NCBI RefSeq assembly: GCF_001468465.1
Contig: NZ_LNSA01000011.1
Span: 54,372-118,371 of the forward strand
Length of the DNA stretch: 64,000 nucleotides
Origin: Sphingopyxis sp. H115
GTDB lineage: Bacteria; Pseudomonadota; Alphaproteobacteria; Sphingomonadales; Sphingomonadaceae
Direction: 5' to 3'
The notes under the pieces: generated by a model
Databases searched by the model: none
Told to the model about the DNA's origin: nothing
What the model saw: the letters and a program-made list of their open reading frames with translations, nothing else
Program-made: the position numbers and the translations under genes
In this document: piece after piece, positions 8,695 through 16,904 of the stretch
How the letters are laid out: each line of letters begins with the position of its first letter
How positions within the stretch are numbered: position 1 is the stretch's first letter

Positions 8695-9825
8695 ATGGAC
8701 ATGCTGAACGATCCGGCGTTTACGGCCTTTCGAGACGAGGTTCGCACCTTTCTCGCGGCGCATCTGCCCGACGACATCCAGCGCGGCGCGGCACGCGCGA
8801 CCAGCGTTTTTGTCGACCCCGCGATCACGCTGCCGTGGCAGCGCATCCTTCATGCCAAGGGCTGGGCTGCACCCGACTGGCCGGCGGAGTTCGGTGGGCC
8901 TGGCTGGAACGAGATCGAACGCTATATCTTCGCCGCCGAATGCGCGCGCGCGGGCGCGCCCAACCTTGCCCCGATGGGGCTGAAAATGGTCGCCCCGGTC
9001 ATCATGCATTATGGCAGCCCCGAACAGCGCGCCCATTATCTGCCGCGCATATTGTCGGGCGAGGATTATTGGTGCCAAGGCTTTTCGGAACCGGGGGCTG
9101 GGTCGGACCTTGCCGCGTTGCAGTTGCGCGCGGTGCCGGATGGCGCCGACTATGTGCTGAACGGATCGAAAATCTGGACCACCCATGCGCATTTCGCAAA
9201 CCGGATGTTCGCGCTCGTGCGCACATCGAACGAGGGCAAGCCGCAGGCCGGGATCAGTTTCCTCCTCCTCGACATGGACGCGCCGGGCATCACCGTCGAA
9301 CCGATCCGCACGCTCGCGGGCGACCATGAATTTAACCAGGTCTTCTTCGACGATGTCCGCGTGCCGCAGGCGAATCGCCTTGGCCGCGAGAATGAGGGCT
9401 GGTCGGTCGCAAAGCATCTGCTCACCTTCGAGCGCGGCGGCAAATATGCGCCCGGGCTGATCGGTCGGCTCGAGCGGCTGCGCAAGCAGACGGAAATCGA
9501 TGCGGTATTGCGCGCACAGGTCGACCGCGAAGCGATAAACCTGCAAGCGTTGCAGGCACTCGAACTCAAGGCGATGCGCGGTGTCGGCGGCAGCAGCGCA
9601 CTTTATGCGTCGGCGTTGAAGATCCTTGGGACCGAGACGGCGCAGCGGATCGACGCACTCGCCTGCGAGATTGCGGGTCATCCTGCGTGGGCCGACGCCG
9701 ACGGTCAGGCGCCCGACGAACTGGCCGTCGTGGTGCCGCGCTATCTGAACGACCGCGCGGCAAGCATCTACGCGGGATCGAACGAAATCCAGCGCGATCT
9801 GATCGCGCGCCTCCTGTTGGGCTAG
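8695..9825 (+). CDS. Acyl-CoA dehydrogenase
   Basis: 376 residues with the full acyl-CoA dehydrogenase layout: helical N-domain, beta middle domain (YWCQGFSEPGAGSDLAAL; KIWTTHAHFANRM) and C-terminal helical domain ending YAGSNEIQRDLIARLLLG. It is an FAD enzyme that introduces a 2,3-double bond into an acyl-CoA thioester. It resembles the large subunits of sphingomonad and actinobacterial heteromeric FadE enzymes for bulky substrates (inference). ATG 8695 follows CGGAGG. Its stop overlaps by 4 bp the stop of a second, convergent acyl-CoA dehydrogenase gene. Confidence 0.92.
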   Translation: MDMLNDPAFTAFRDEVRTFLAAHLPDDIQRGAARATSVFVDPAITLPWQRILHAKGWAAPDWPAEFGGPGWNEIERYIFAAECARAGAPNLAPMGLKMVAPVIMHYGSPEQRAHYLPRILSGEDYWCQGFSEPGAGSDLAALQLRAVPDGADYVLNGSKIWTTHAHFANRMFALVRTSNEGKPQAGISFLLLDMDAPGITVEPIRTLAGDHEFNQVFFDDVRVPQANRLGRENEGWSVAKHLLTFERGGKYAPGLIGRLERLRKQTEIDAVLRAQVDREAINLQALQALELKAMRGVGGSSALYASALKILGTETAQRIDALACEIAGHPAWADADGQAPDELAVVVPRYLNDRAASIYAGSNEIQRDLIARLLLG

Positions 9826-10901
9826 GCTGTCGCCTGGGCAAAGCGCGCCAGATGGTCGGCGCGCGGGCCGAACGCCGCGGCGATCGCCAGCGCGCGTTTG
9901 AAATGGCCGCCAAGGTGCAGTTCCTCGGTCAGGCCCATCGCCCCGTGGATTTGCACCGCGGCTTCGCCGACGATCCGCACCGCGTCCGCCGTTTCGATGC
10001 AGGCGGCGCTGACCAGTCGGGAACGCTCGGCGCGACCCTGATCGATCGCGCCGATCGCGGCCTCGACCAGCGCCGCGGCCTTCATCGCCGCAAGTTTCAT
10101 GTCCGCGGCGCGATGGCGGAGTGTCTGAAACAGGCCGATCGGCCTCCCGAACTGCTTGCGCTGACCCAGATAATCGACGCTGTCGGCAAGCATCCGGTCG
10201 ATCAGTCCAAGCGCTTCGGCACAGCGGCCGACAAGCACCAGGTCGGTCGCGAATTCCGCAAGCCCGCGCGCCGCGGCATCGGACGCCAGCACCTCGGCAT
10301 CACCCGGCTTTAGCGTGAAGCGAAGGTCGGCCGAGACGCTGCCGTCGTGCATGATGCGGTGGCGTTGCTCGACCTTGTCGTGTTCGGCCGCAATCCGCAG
10401 CAAGGCATCGCCGTCGGCCAGCACAAGCAGATCCGCTTCGGCGGCGCCGGCGACCAGCGTCGCACTGCCCCGGACCGACGCATCCTCATCCACCACCGGC
10501 ATGGTCGCCGACGACGCGGGACAGATGATCGCCGCCCGCTTGGCGCCCGTCGCCAGGTCCGGCAATGCCGCGTCATCGGGCGCCACGCGGCCGAGCAACA
10601 GCGTTGCCGCGGCATGGGATAACCAATCGGCCCCGGCCAGCGCGGGCCCGAGTTCCGCCATGACAAGCGCGATTTCGATCGCGCCGCCGCCAAAGCCGCC
10701 TGTCGCCTCGGGTAATGCAAGACCCGCAAGGCCCAGCGATTCGGAAAGCTCGCACCAACTGGGCCGCGGCCTGTCGGCGAGCAAACGCTGGATGCTTGCC
10801 TGCAACAGTTGCTGCTCGCCCGATAGCGGGAGGTCTATACCGCCCATGCCCGCGCACCCCGCAGGTCCGAAACGACGGGCTTTGTCGGCCGCCTCACCCA
10901 T
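9822..10901 (-). CDS. Acyl-CoA dehydrogenase-like protein (shorter partner)
   Basis: 359 residues (341 if started at ATG 10847). It has the C-terminal dehydrogenase helices (YLGQRKQFGRPIGLFQTLRH; AVQIHGAMGLTEELHLGGHF), but the middle domain is divergent and lacks an obvious catalytic Glu motif. Such shorter proteins are known as structural or inactive partners in heteromeric acyl-CoA dehydrogenases; pairing with the convergent neighbour is inference. The start is uncertain: ATG 10901 has a GGAGG only at long spacing, while ATG 10847 follows GGGGTG. Confidence 0.85.
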   Translation of the reverse strand: MGEAADKARRFGPAGCAGMGGIDLPLSGEQQLLQASIQRLLADRPRPSWCELSESLGLAGLALPEATGGFGGGAIEIALVMAELGPALAGADWLSHAAATLLLGRVAPDDAALPDLATGAKRAAIICPASSATMPVVDEDASVRGSATLVAGAAEADLLVLADGDALLRIAAEHDKVEQRHRIMHDGSVSADLRFTLKPGDAEVLASDAAARGLAEFATDLVLVGRCAEALGLIDRMLADSVDYLGQRKQFGRPIGLFQTLRHRAADMKLAAMKAAALVEAAIGAIDQGRAERSRLVSAACIETADAVRIVGEAAVQIHGAMGLTEELHLGGHFKRALAIAAAFGPRADHLARFAQATA

Positions 10902-11161
10902 ATCGGCATTATATCTCTCACACCATCCTCCCGCCTTCCGCCTAGCGGCATAGCGTCGAGAGGGTCTAGCTGATTGGCGTATCAGGTCGAGTGTCCGGTG
11001 CCCCCTGTCCTATGGCAGCAAAATGTCGCGGGGGAACACCGGCTGGCTGGGGCGGCAGGATACTCACCTAGTATCCAAGCAACTAACTAAAATAAAACGG
11101 TTTCTGTCCTCAACTTCGCCGGCGTTGCCACGCCGGGGTATTTCCAAAGGGGCCACGGCCA

Positions 11162-13159
11162 ATGACGCGCATCCAAAACAGCATCCGCAAGGATGGCACT
11201 TATTATTTCCGCCGTATCATCCGTTTAGGCAAAGATAAGCCTTTCCGGATACGCATATCGCTTCGGACAACGGACCACTGCCGGGCGCGGATCATGACGC
11301 CGACGCTGGTCGTGAAAAGCGAAGCGATACGCATGAGCATGATGCAGACGATTAACCGCGATGGATTGACCGCCGATCAACGTGCCGAGATTTTTCGGCG
11401 TCAGATGCTCCGCGAGCGCGATCGTCTCGAAGCCGGACACGCGCAATTGCAACTCGCCGATCTTGGCGACCAGCTTCCGGAAGAGGCGCTCGAAACCCAC
11501 CTCGACTTGAGTGAAGCTGTCAGCGCCGACCTTGCGCGCAACGGCGACACGGGTCCGCTTCTTGTGATCCGCATCCCGCCGGAGGATCCGGAAGCGGGCG
11601 AAGGACCGCCCATCGAGATATTGACCTGGGAAGACTACATCGGCGCGCTCGCCGGTGAGGACGTCAACGCTTTAGCGCCGCTCCATCTCAGCGACCTGCA
11701 AATCCCGCTGTCGCCGCTCAATCTGCAGATGGCCAAACGTATCATCCACCAGGCAGGCGTTCAGGCGATCAAGGAATATCGCGAGATCGTCGCCAATCCC
11801 GGTGCGGCCTATCCCCCTATCGCAATGGCATCGCCCGCCGCTTATTTGGCGCCCACGCCCTCGCCCGCGCCTATCGCGTCGGCTCCCCCTTCACTCCCGG
11901 TCCCCACCGCTGCAGAAATTGTCGACGGGGCCGACGCGTCGATGTCCCAGTGGCGCACAATGTCTCCATCCGAGGCGGCCGCTGCCTTTATCGAGGCTAA
12001 TCCGCGCACGGGCGGCAGCGACGGCAACGCCCGCAAGAAAGGGCCAAGCTGGACCGAGAAGACACGCGAGCAGTTCAAACTGCCAGCCCTCCTCCTCGAG
12101 CAGGTCATGGAGGGGCGGCCGCTCGCCAGCGTAACCGACGTCGATCTCGGACGGCTCAACGCGCACTTTAACCGGCTGCATGGTCGCAGTTTCCGCAAGT
12201 CCCCGAAGCATCGAACTATGACGATCCAGGAAATTGCCGACCAGACCGACGCGCTCGTGCGGGCGAAGAAGATCTCTGAGGAGGAAATCGGCCTCGGCAT
12301 CGGCACGACGAACCGGCATTGGGGTTTTCTACGCCAGCTCACCGACTGGTTCGCGCGTCATCAGACGATCGCGAGCCTCGATTATTCGGCCTTCATCATT
12401 GCCGATGACCGCGACCCCCGCACGCTTCGCGACACTTATTCGATCGAAGAGGGCAGACAGCTGTTCGGCTTGGCGCCATGGTCGGGGAGCGCGTCGACCA
12501 GCCGCAGGTTCGCGCCGGGCAAGACAATCGTCCACGACGCCTGCTACTTTGTGCCATTGATCGCTTGGTATACCGGCCTCAGACGTGAGGAAATTTGCGG
12601 TCTTGAACTGGCCGATATCGAGCAGGAAGATGGCATCTGGCATTTTAATATCCGCGACAACACAGTCCGGAAGCTCAAGACCAAGACATCAAACCGGCTG
12701 GTCCCCTTCGCCAGTGAACTCGTGCGGCTGGGACTGCCGGGCTATATGAGCGCGATGCGCGATGCCGGAGAAACGTTGCTCTTTCCGGAACTGTCCGCAG
12801 AGAGTGGCAAAGGAACGCTGGGCGATGCCTATTACAAGCTGCATTGGGTCAAAATCGCATCCCGCCTACCGTTCATTGAGCGCGGGCAGGCCATGCATTC
12901 ATTCCGCCACACGCTGACCGACGAGCTCAAAGCGAATATGGTCGATCAAGAGGTGCGCGCCGACCTTGTCGGCCACAAGATTAGTTCGGAGACTGGCGGT
13001 CGCTATTCCAAGGCCACACGCCTCGCACATTTGCGCGATGCGGTGGCAAAGGTGCCGGTGGTCACGGAGCACCTTGAAGCGGCACCGATTTCGCTACTCC
13101 CGCCAGCCAAACGGAGACCTCGCCGATCGCGGTCGCGCCGAGACATATTCAGTAACTGA
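11162..13159 (+). CDS. Tyrosine-family site-specific integrase
   Basis: 665 residues. The C-terminal catalytic domain shows the first Arg in YTGLRREE (about 473), HSFRHT (about 578, His-x-x-Arg), LVGHKIS and the nucleophile Tyr in GGRYSKA (about 615). The N-terminal 60 residues (RKDGTYYFRRIIRLG) match the arm-type domain of phage and island integrases of this size class. It marks the left side of a mobile element. No tRNA or obvious direct repeat was found next to it, so the attachment site is undetermined. The preceding 260 bp (10902-11161) contain no gene. Confidence 0.92.
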   Translation: MTRIQNSIRKDGTYYFRRIIRLGKDKPFRIRISLRTTDHCRARIMTPTLVVKSEAIRMSMMQTINRDGLTADQRAEIFRRQMLRERDRLEAGHAQLQLADLGDQLPEEALETHLDLSEAVSADLARNGDTGPLLVIRIPPEDPEAGEGPPIEILTWEDYIGALAGEDVNALAPLHLSDLQIPLSPLNLQMAKRIIHQAGVQAIKEYREIVANPGAAYPPIAMASPAAYLAPTPSPAPIASAPPSLPVPTAAEIVDGADASMSQWRTMSPSEAAAAFIEANPRTGGSDGNARKKGPSWTEKTREQFKLPALLLEQVMEGRPLASVTDVDLGRLNAHFNRLHGRSFRKSPKHRTMTIQEIADQTDALVRAKKISEEEIGLGIGTTNRHWGFLRQLTDWFARHQTIASLDYSAFIIADDRDPRTLRDTYSIEEGRQLFGLAPWSGSASTSRRFAPGKTIVHDACYFVPLIAWYTGLRREEICGLELADIEQEDGIWHFNIRDNTVRKLKTKTSNRLVPFASELVRLGLPGYMSAMRDAGETLLFPELSAESGKGTLGDAYYKLHWVKIASRLPFIERGQAMHSFRHTLTDELKANMVDQEVRADLVGHKISSETGGRYSKATRLAHLRDAVAKVPVVTEHLEAAPISLLPPAKRRPRRSRSRRDIFSN

Positions 13160-13616
13160 AGCTACACGTCGGCACCGGGAAACCTAGACGCTCAGGCCAC
13201 CGCATCCGCTTTAACGTTTCGGAGCAAGGCGGTTGTAAAAGGTGGTTGTGCGCCTTGGAGCCTACGAGCGTCATATCAGATCGCATTGCTGGGCAAGGCT
13301 GATCTCTGTCCGCAGCCGGTCTGGCATCGGGCGCGGCATACAGCACTACCGCCGTCGCCAGCATTCCACTTCGCACATGGAAATAGGTTCCAGTGTCCAG
13401 CGTATCGACAAGATGCGACACGGTATCGATTACGTCGCAAATTCCTTGCGCGTGCCGGAGATCGGAGAGGCAGGATTGCGCACGCCACGCCGTCCTGAGG
13501 CTCTTGGCAAGTCTGTGACCGCCACCCTTCGCCTCAACCGAGCTGCCCAGCTTCATCAGATCGACCGTGATTGGCAGTGGAAGTGGCAAATCATTATTCG
13601 GTAGATCAAAAATCAT
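13149..13616 (-). CDS. Hypothetical protein, possibly with altered C-terminus
   Basis: 155 residues, unrecognised. ATG 13616 has AAAGG upstream and lies 3 bp after the stop of the preceding small ORF, so the two form a unit. The first 95 residues have normal composition (SLRTAWRAQSCLSDLRHAQG, GTYFHVRSGM). The last 50 are Pro/Cys-rich and look out of register, and the ORF runs 11 bp into the integrase 3' end, suggesting the original C-terminus was lost when the element rearranged. Confidence 0.4.
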   Translation of the reverse strand: MIFDLPNNDLPLPLPITVDLMKLGSSVEAKGGGHRLAKSLRTAWRAQSCLSDLRHAQGICDVIDTVSHLVDTLDTGTYFHVRSGMLATAVVLYAAPDARPAADRDQPCPAMRSDMTLVGSKAHNHLLQPPCSETLKRMRWPERLGFPVPTCSFSY

Positions 13617-13619
13617 GTT

Positions 13620-13853
13620 TCAGCCTTTCGAGCATATAGCCGCATAAGGACGCGGATCCGTAAAGGATCGAAAATACCCGAAGAACCACGCCAAATTTGT
13701 TTCATTCGGAACCCACCCACCGCCGGTCCACAAACCGTCTTCTTTTTGGCGTTGATCGACGCTTGCCGGAGCGACCAACATCGGGCGCAAGGTGACGCGC
13801 GGCAGGTCCGGCGAGGCATATTGAAGCGTACATTCGACGGCCTTTTCGCACAA
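13620..13853 (-). CDS. Small hypothetical protein, possibly 5'-truncated
   Basis: At least 77 residues reading LCEKAVECTLQYASPDLP near its start and GGGWVPNETNLAWFFGYF later, of normal protein composition. The frame is open up to about 13939 without any ATG, so the only starts are TTG 13853 or a lost upstream start. It is followed after 3 bp by the 13149-13616 gene. The 280 bp between this ORF and the gene at 14137 hold no other recognisable feature. Function unknown. Confidence 0.35.
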   Translation of the reverse strand: MCEKAVECTLQYASPDLPRVTLRPMLVAPASVDQRQKEDGLWTGGGWVPNETNLAWFFGYFRSFTDPRPYAAICSKG

Positions 13854-14136
13854 ACGGCGGCAATCGACAGTGGCGCGCCGCGACCCTTGAGGTTTAGCAC
13901 TACCGTTAGGAGCTCGCGCGATAACATACCCGCTCGATCACTGCTGCCGATTTGGAAACCACCTTCGGCTTAACTGGGGCCTTGACGAATCATCGGATGC
14001 TGAGCGAAAAACATTGCAGGCCGTCCCGCCCGACCTGCCATAGAGTTAAAGCGGACTATCTCTGGATACCGGATCGACCTTCACATCGAGGTCGATGCTT
14101 AAACTGTGGCCATCGACCAGTTGGAAGGATTGATCC

Positions 14137-14937
14137 ATGGCAGCGATTCCGCTCACCGAAGAGGCCGTCTACAGCGTCAAGCAAACGCTCCGTCACCGTT
14201 TCCCGAAGGACAAGTCCTCGCATTTGTCCGAGGCGCTTGCGGCCGCCCTCAGTTTCAAGACGAGCATGTCGCTCGTAGAAACCATCCGGCAAACTGACCG
14301 GCAGGACCCTGATTATATCTTGGCGGACGAGGGGCAATTCCTGAGCAGGCTGGCTCAGTTGTCCGATCGCAAGTTCACCAGCGCCGACCGCAGCCTCAAC
14401 TTCGATAACCTTCGCTATCCGGAGCCTGTTCCCATCGTCCGCACAAGGTCGAAGGGATGGGACAGGGTTAAATATGCCAAGTCGATCCGGCGCCGTGCCT
14501 GGCGCAACATGATGATCGCGGCGCTCAACGAAGGGATCAAGCTCCGCGCCTTCACTGTCCGCCCGGGCGACAACCGCTGGCCGGGGGCCGATCGAGACAA
14601 GCGCGGTCATCTTGTTTGCTTCGTATATCCCTTCTCGATCGGCGGCCTCTCGGGGATCGCGTCCGTCAACGACGCCGGCTACGACGAATTGTCCGTGCAC
14701 GCTTCGCTTTGGCCGACCGAAGACGCGGCGCGCTGGATCCAGAGTTCGAATGCCTGCTTTCTGGCCGGGGAGGTGTTCGCGTCAGGTTGGTTGGAACGGC
14801 GTGATGGCGCTTGGCTTCAAGTAGGACGTGAACTGAGTGCCCATCAGTTCGCTTGTCGCAAGCACAGGCTTGCCGAAGTAGCCGCGCTCACGGTCGAACC
14901 AAATGGCTACGCCGATCGCGGAAGCTTCAAACTTTAG
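14137..14937 (+). CDS. Hypothetical protein of mobile elements
   Basis: 266 residues, soluble, no recognised domain. It opens MAAIPLTEEAVYSVKQTLR with a helical N-terminal segment (HRFPKDKSSHLSEALAAAL) of the kind seen in plasmid and island proteins. The middle is very basic (YAKSIRRRAWRNMMIAAL) and the C-terminal half mixed alpha/beta. ATG 14137 follows GGAAGGATTGATCC. It lies between the integrase module and the Gabija-like cluster; no role is assigned. Confidence 0.65.
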   Translation: MAAIPLTEEAVYSVKQTLRHRFPKDKSSHLSEALAAALSFKTSMSLVETIRQTDRQDPDYILADEGQFLSRLAQLSDRKFTSADRSLNFDNLRYPEPVPIVRTRSKGWDRVKYAKSIRRRAWRNMMIAALNEGIKLRAFTVRPGDNRWPGADRDKRGHLVCFVYPFSIGGLSGIASVNDAGYDELSVHASLWPTEDAARWIQSSNACFLAGEVFASGWLERRDGAWLQVGRELSAHQFACRKHRLAEVAALTVEPNGYADRGSFKL

Positions 14938-14982
14938 CGGATCGGTGGGTCCAGGCGCGCCGTGCCCTTTGGGTGCCGCGCG

Positions 14983-15432
14983 CTAGCCCCCTCGTTTCAA
15001 GTCTGCAATCCACTGCTTCAGTGCAGGACTTTTGCCGTAGCTGATGACCCCCGATGTAGTCAGAGCAAAGGCCTTTCCGATATCGAGGTTCTCCAGGCCA
15101 TTTGTGTGGAATGTGCCACTGAATGAAGCGTGACGATCGAGCTTGATAGGCAAGGCCGTTCCGTCGACGAACATCTGAGCTGATATCGGTGCTCGACGGG
15201 GCAACGCCCCCTTGCTGCGTCCGATCGTAAAGCCGATCTCCGAAATGGTGATTGGAAAGGCGCTCAGATTGACGACTTCGATCGCCATGCCGCTGAAGCC
15301 CGGCGCTATGCTCCATTTGGGAACGACACGGATCCGCACCCGCCTGTCGTTGATGCTGTTCCAGGTGTTCAAGATCCCGAGCACGGCACCCAGAACGGCG
15401 ATCGCCAATGTCATCGCTGCCGGCCAAGTCAT
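14983..15432 (-). CDS. Hypothetical membrane-anchored protein
   Basis: 149 residues: one N-terminal hydrophobic helix (about 5-22, TLAIAVLGAVLGILNTW), then a beta-rich domain (RIRVVPKWSIAPGFSGMAIE; PITISEIGFTIG) resembling an immunoglobulin-like fold exposed on one side of the membrane. Unrecognised family. It sits 47 bp downstream of the Gabija-like helicase on the same strand and might be a third gene of that cluster, although typical Gabija has only two. Confidence 0.6.
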   Translation of the reverse strand: MTWPAAMTLAIAVLGAVLGILNTWNSINDRRVRIRVVPKWSIAPGFSGMAIEVVNLSAFPITISEIGFTIGRSKGALPRRAPISAQMFVDGTALPIKLDRHASFSGTFHTNGLENLDIGKAFALTTSGVISYGKSPALKQWIADLKRGG

Positions 15433-15479
15433 TCTCTCAAATCCCCCACCTGTTCCTGCATAGGCTCTTCACGGTCTGT

Positions 15480-16904
15480 CTATGCAGGCAATGTAGGACT
15501 GCGCGAAAATATGTGTACTGATCGGGCGCCGCGCGTCAAAGCGACATAGAGATGCTGCCGGGACATCGCCGACCCGGGCTGATCGGCGTCGAGTATGACG
15601 ACATGTTGCGCCTCAAGGCCCTTCAGAAGCAGGGTCGAACCGACCGCCTTGGAAGGTACGACACGCCCCGCCTGCCGATTCCGTTCGCGAAGCAGAGCGA
15701 TTGCAGAGCCGAGATCGGGGCCTCCTCCTGCAGCCATCGTCAGTGCCTCGATCATGATGTTGAATGCGCTGCGCCTATAGACCCGGCGTTCGCGATCCGA
15801 AGCCATGCTCTTCAGAAACGCGATCGCCTGCGGATAGCCTCCCTGGTTGAACAGGGCTATGGCGGTGAGCTCCTGCGGTGTAGGCGGCGTTCGATTTCGA
15901 TCGGCCTGGATCGACTGAATTCTCTGTTGCAGCCGATCGCCATATACATTCGTCATGACCTGGGTCAGAAACGCGATGCAGGCTTGCAGCAACGTGTCGC
16001 CGCTGAGGCCATCCATATTCTGGGCGGCGTTCACAATATCCCGAAAGTCCACGGGTTCAACAACGCTCACGCCGGCTGCCCGACTTGCATAATCGTGCCG
16101 CGATCCTGCCCGAATAGGATCGCCGACGATAAGGATGCTCTCGTTCGGGCTATTCCGAGAGATGTCGAACTGGACTCGGACCTGTTCGGTGATCGTCGCA
16201 TTGGTGTCCGTTCCGATCGGGTGCCAGAATATCCGGTTCGGGCATGATCGAAGGTCGATGGACAAACCTTGCGAGAGCGCCTCGCGGGCACTAAGCAACC
16301 ATTGTCCGAGATCGTCGGCGCCAGCGTTCGACCAGCGCCAAGGGGTCGTCAGCCGACCGATCTCGGGGAAGGTCGCAGCAACGTCCGAGTGCCAGTCGGC
16401 GAGCGGGTCTCCACCGAACCCGAAAATCGCCTGCATGGGGTCGCCGAAAATGACGGTGGGGATTGCATTGGCAATTCCGGACACGATGGAATGCTGCGTG
16501 ACGGAGCAATCCTGATATTCGTCGACGAGCAGGCGACCGTAGGTTGCCTGCAGTTCCCTTGTGATATGACCCGACTGGCATAGTCGGCCAATTGCCGCTT
16601 GTACCTCGGGATAGATGGGCGCCGCGATCGGGTCTTGCCGGAATCCAGCCCGAGCGGGGAACATCGAGATTAACCCCAGCGCCCAGCCTGCGATCGTATT
16701 GAGCCGGTAATGGCTGGCCGGCACTCCGTCGCGCTTCAGCCGCTGGTGAAGGGCTGCGACCCCGGCGGTCGTGTGCGTAAGAATCAGCGTCGGCTTCTCG
16801 GCCGGGGATGCCACCGACCGCGCGATCAATTCGGTTTTGCCGCAGCCGGCAGGCGCGACCACATGACCGCGGCGCGACGCGAGGATCATCGAAACGTCCG
16901 CCAC
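15480..16904 (-). CDS. gajB: UvrD-like helicase, GajB-type (Gabija)
   Basis: 474 residues from GTG 16904, whose G is shared with the TAG stop of the upstream gene. A longer frame reaches 17015, but its extra residues are low-complexity Arg-rich. SF1 motifs: Walker A GCGKT (20-24), Walker B DEYQD (128-132), motif III GDPMQAIFGF (154-163), motif V-like GSTLLLKGLEAQHVV and motif VI HLYVALTRGA. In Gabija, GajB joins GajA in a complex that responds to phage-induced nucleotide depletion. Length fits GajB (about 490). It is followed by a membrane-anchored hypothetical gene. Confidence 0.87.
   Translation of the reverse strand: MADVSMILASRRGHVVAPAGCGKTELIARSVASPAEKPTLILTHTTAGVAALHQRLKRDGVPASHYRLNTIAGWALGLISMFPARAGFRQDPIAAPIYPEVQAAIGRLCQSGHITRELQATYGRLLVDEYQDCSVTQHSIVSGIANAIPTVIFGDPMQAIFGFGGDPLADWHSDVAATFPEIGRLTTPWRWSNAGADDLGQWLLSAREALSQGLSIDLRSCPNRIFWHPIGTDTNATITEQVRVQFDISRNSPNESILIVGDPIRAGSRHDYASRAAGVSVVEPVDFRDIVNAAQNMDGLSGDTLLQACIAFLTQVMTNVYGDRLQQRIQSIQADRNRTPPTPQELTAIALFNQGGYPQAIAFLKSMASDRERRVYRRSAFNIMIEALTMAAGGGPDLGSAIALLRERNRQAGRVVPSKAVGSTLLLKGLEAQHVVILDADQPGSAMSRQHLYVALTRGARSVHIFSRSPTLPA

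Noticed and set aside
10902..11161. Search for a tRNA or attachment repeat beside the integrase
   Set aside because: No tRNA-like cloverleaf or direct repeat with 33.2-33.7 kb could be found by eye; element ends remain unknown.
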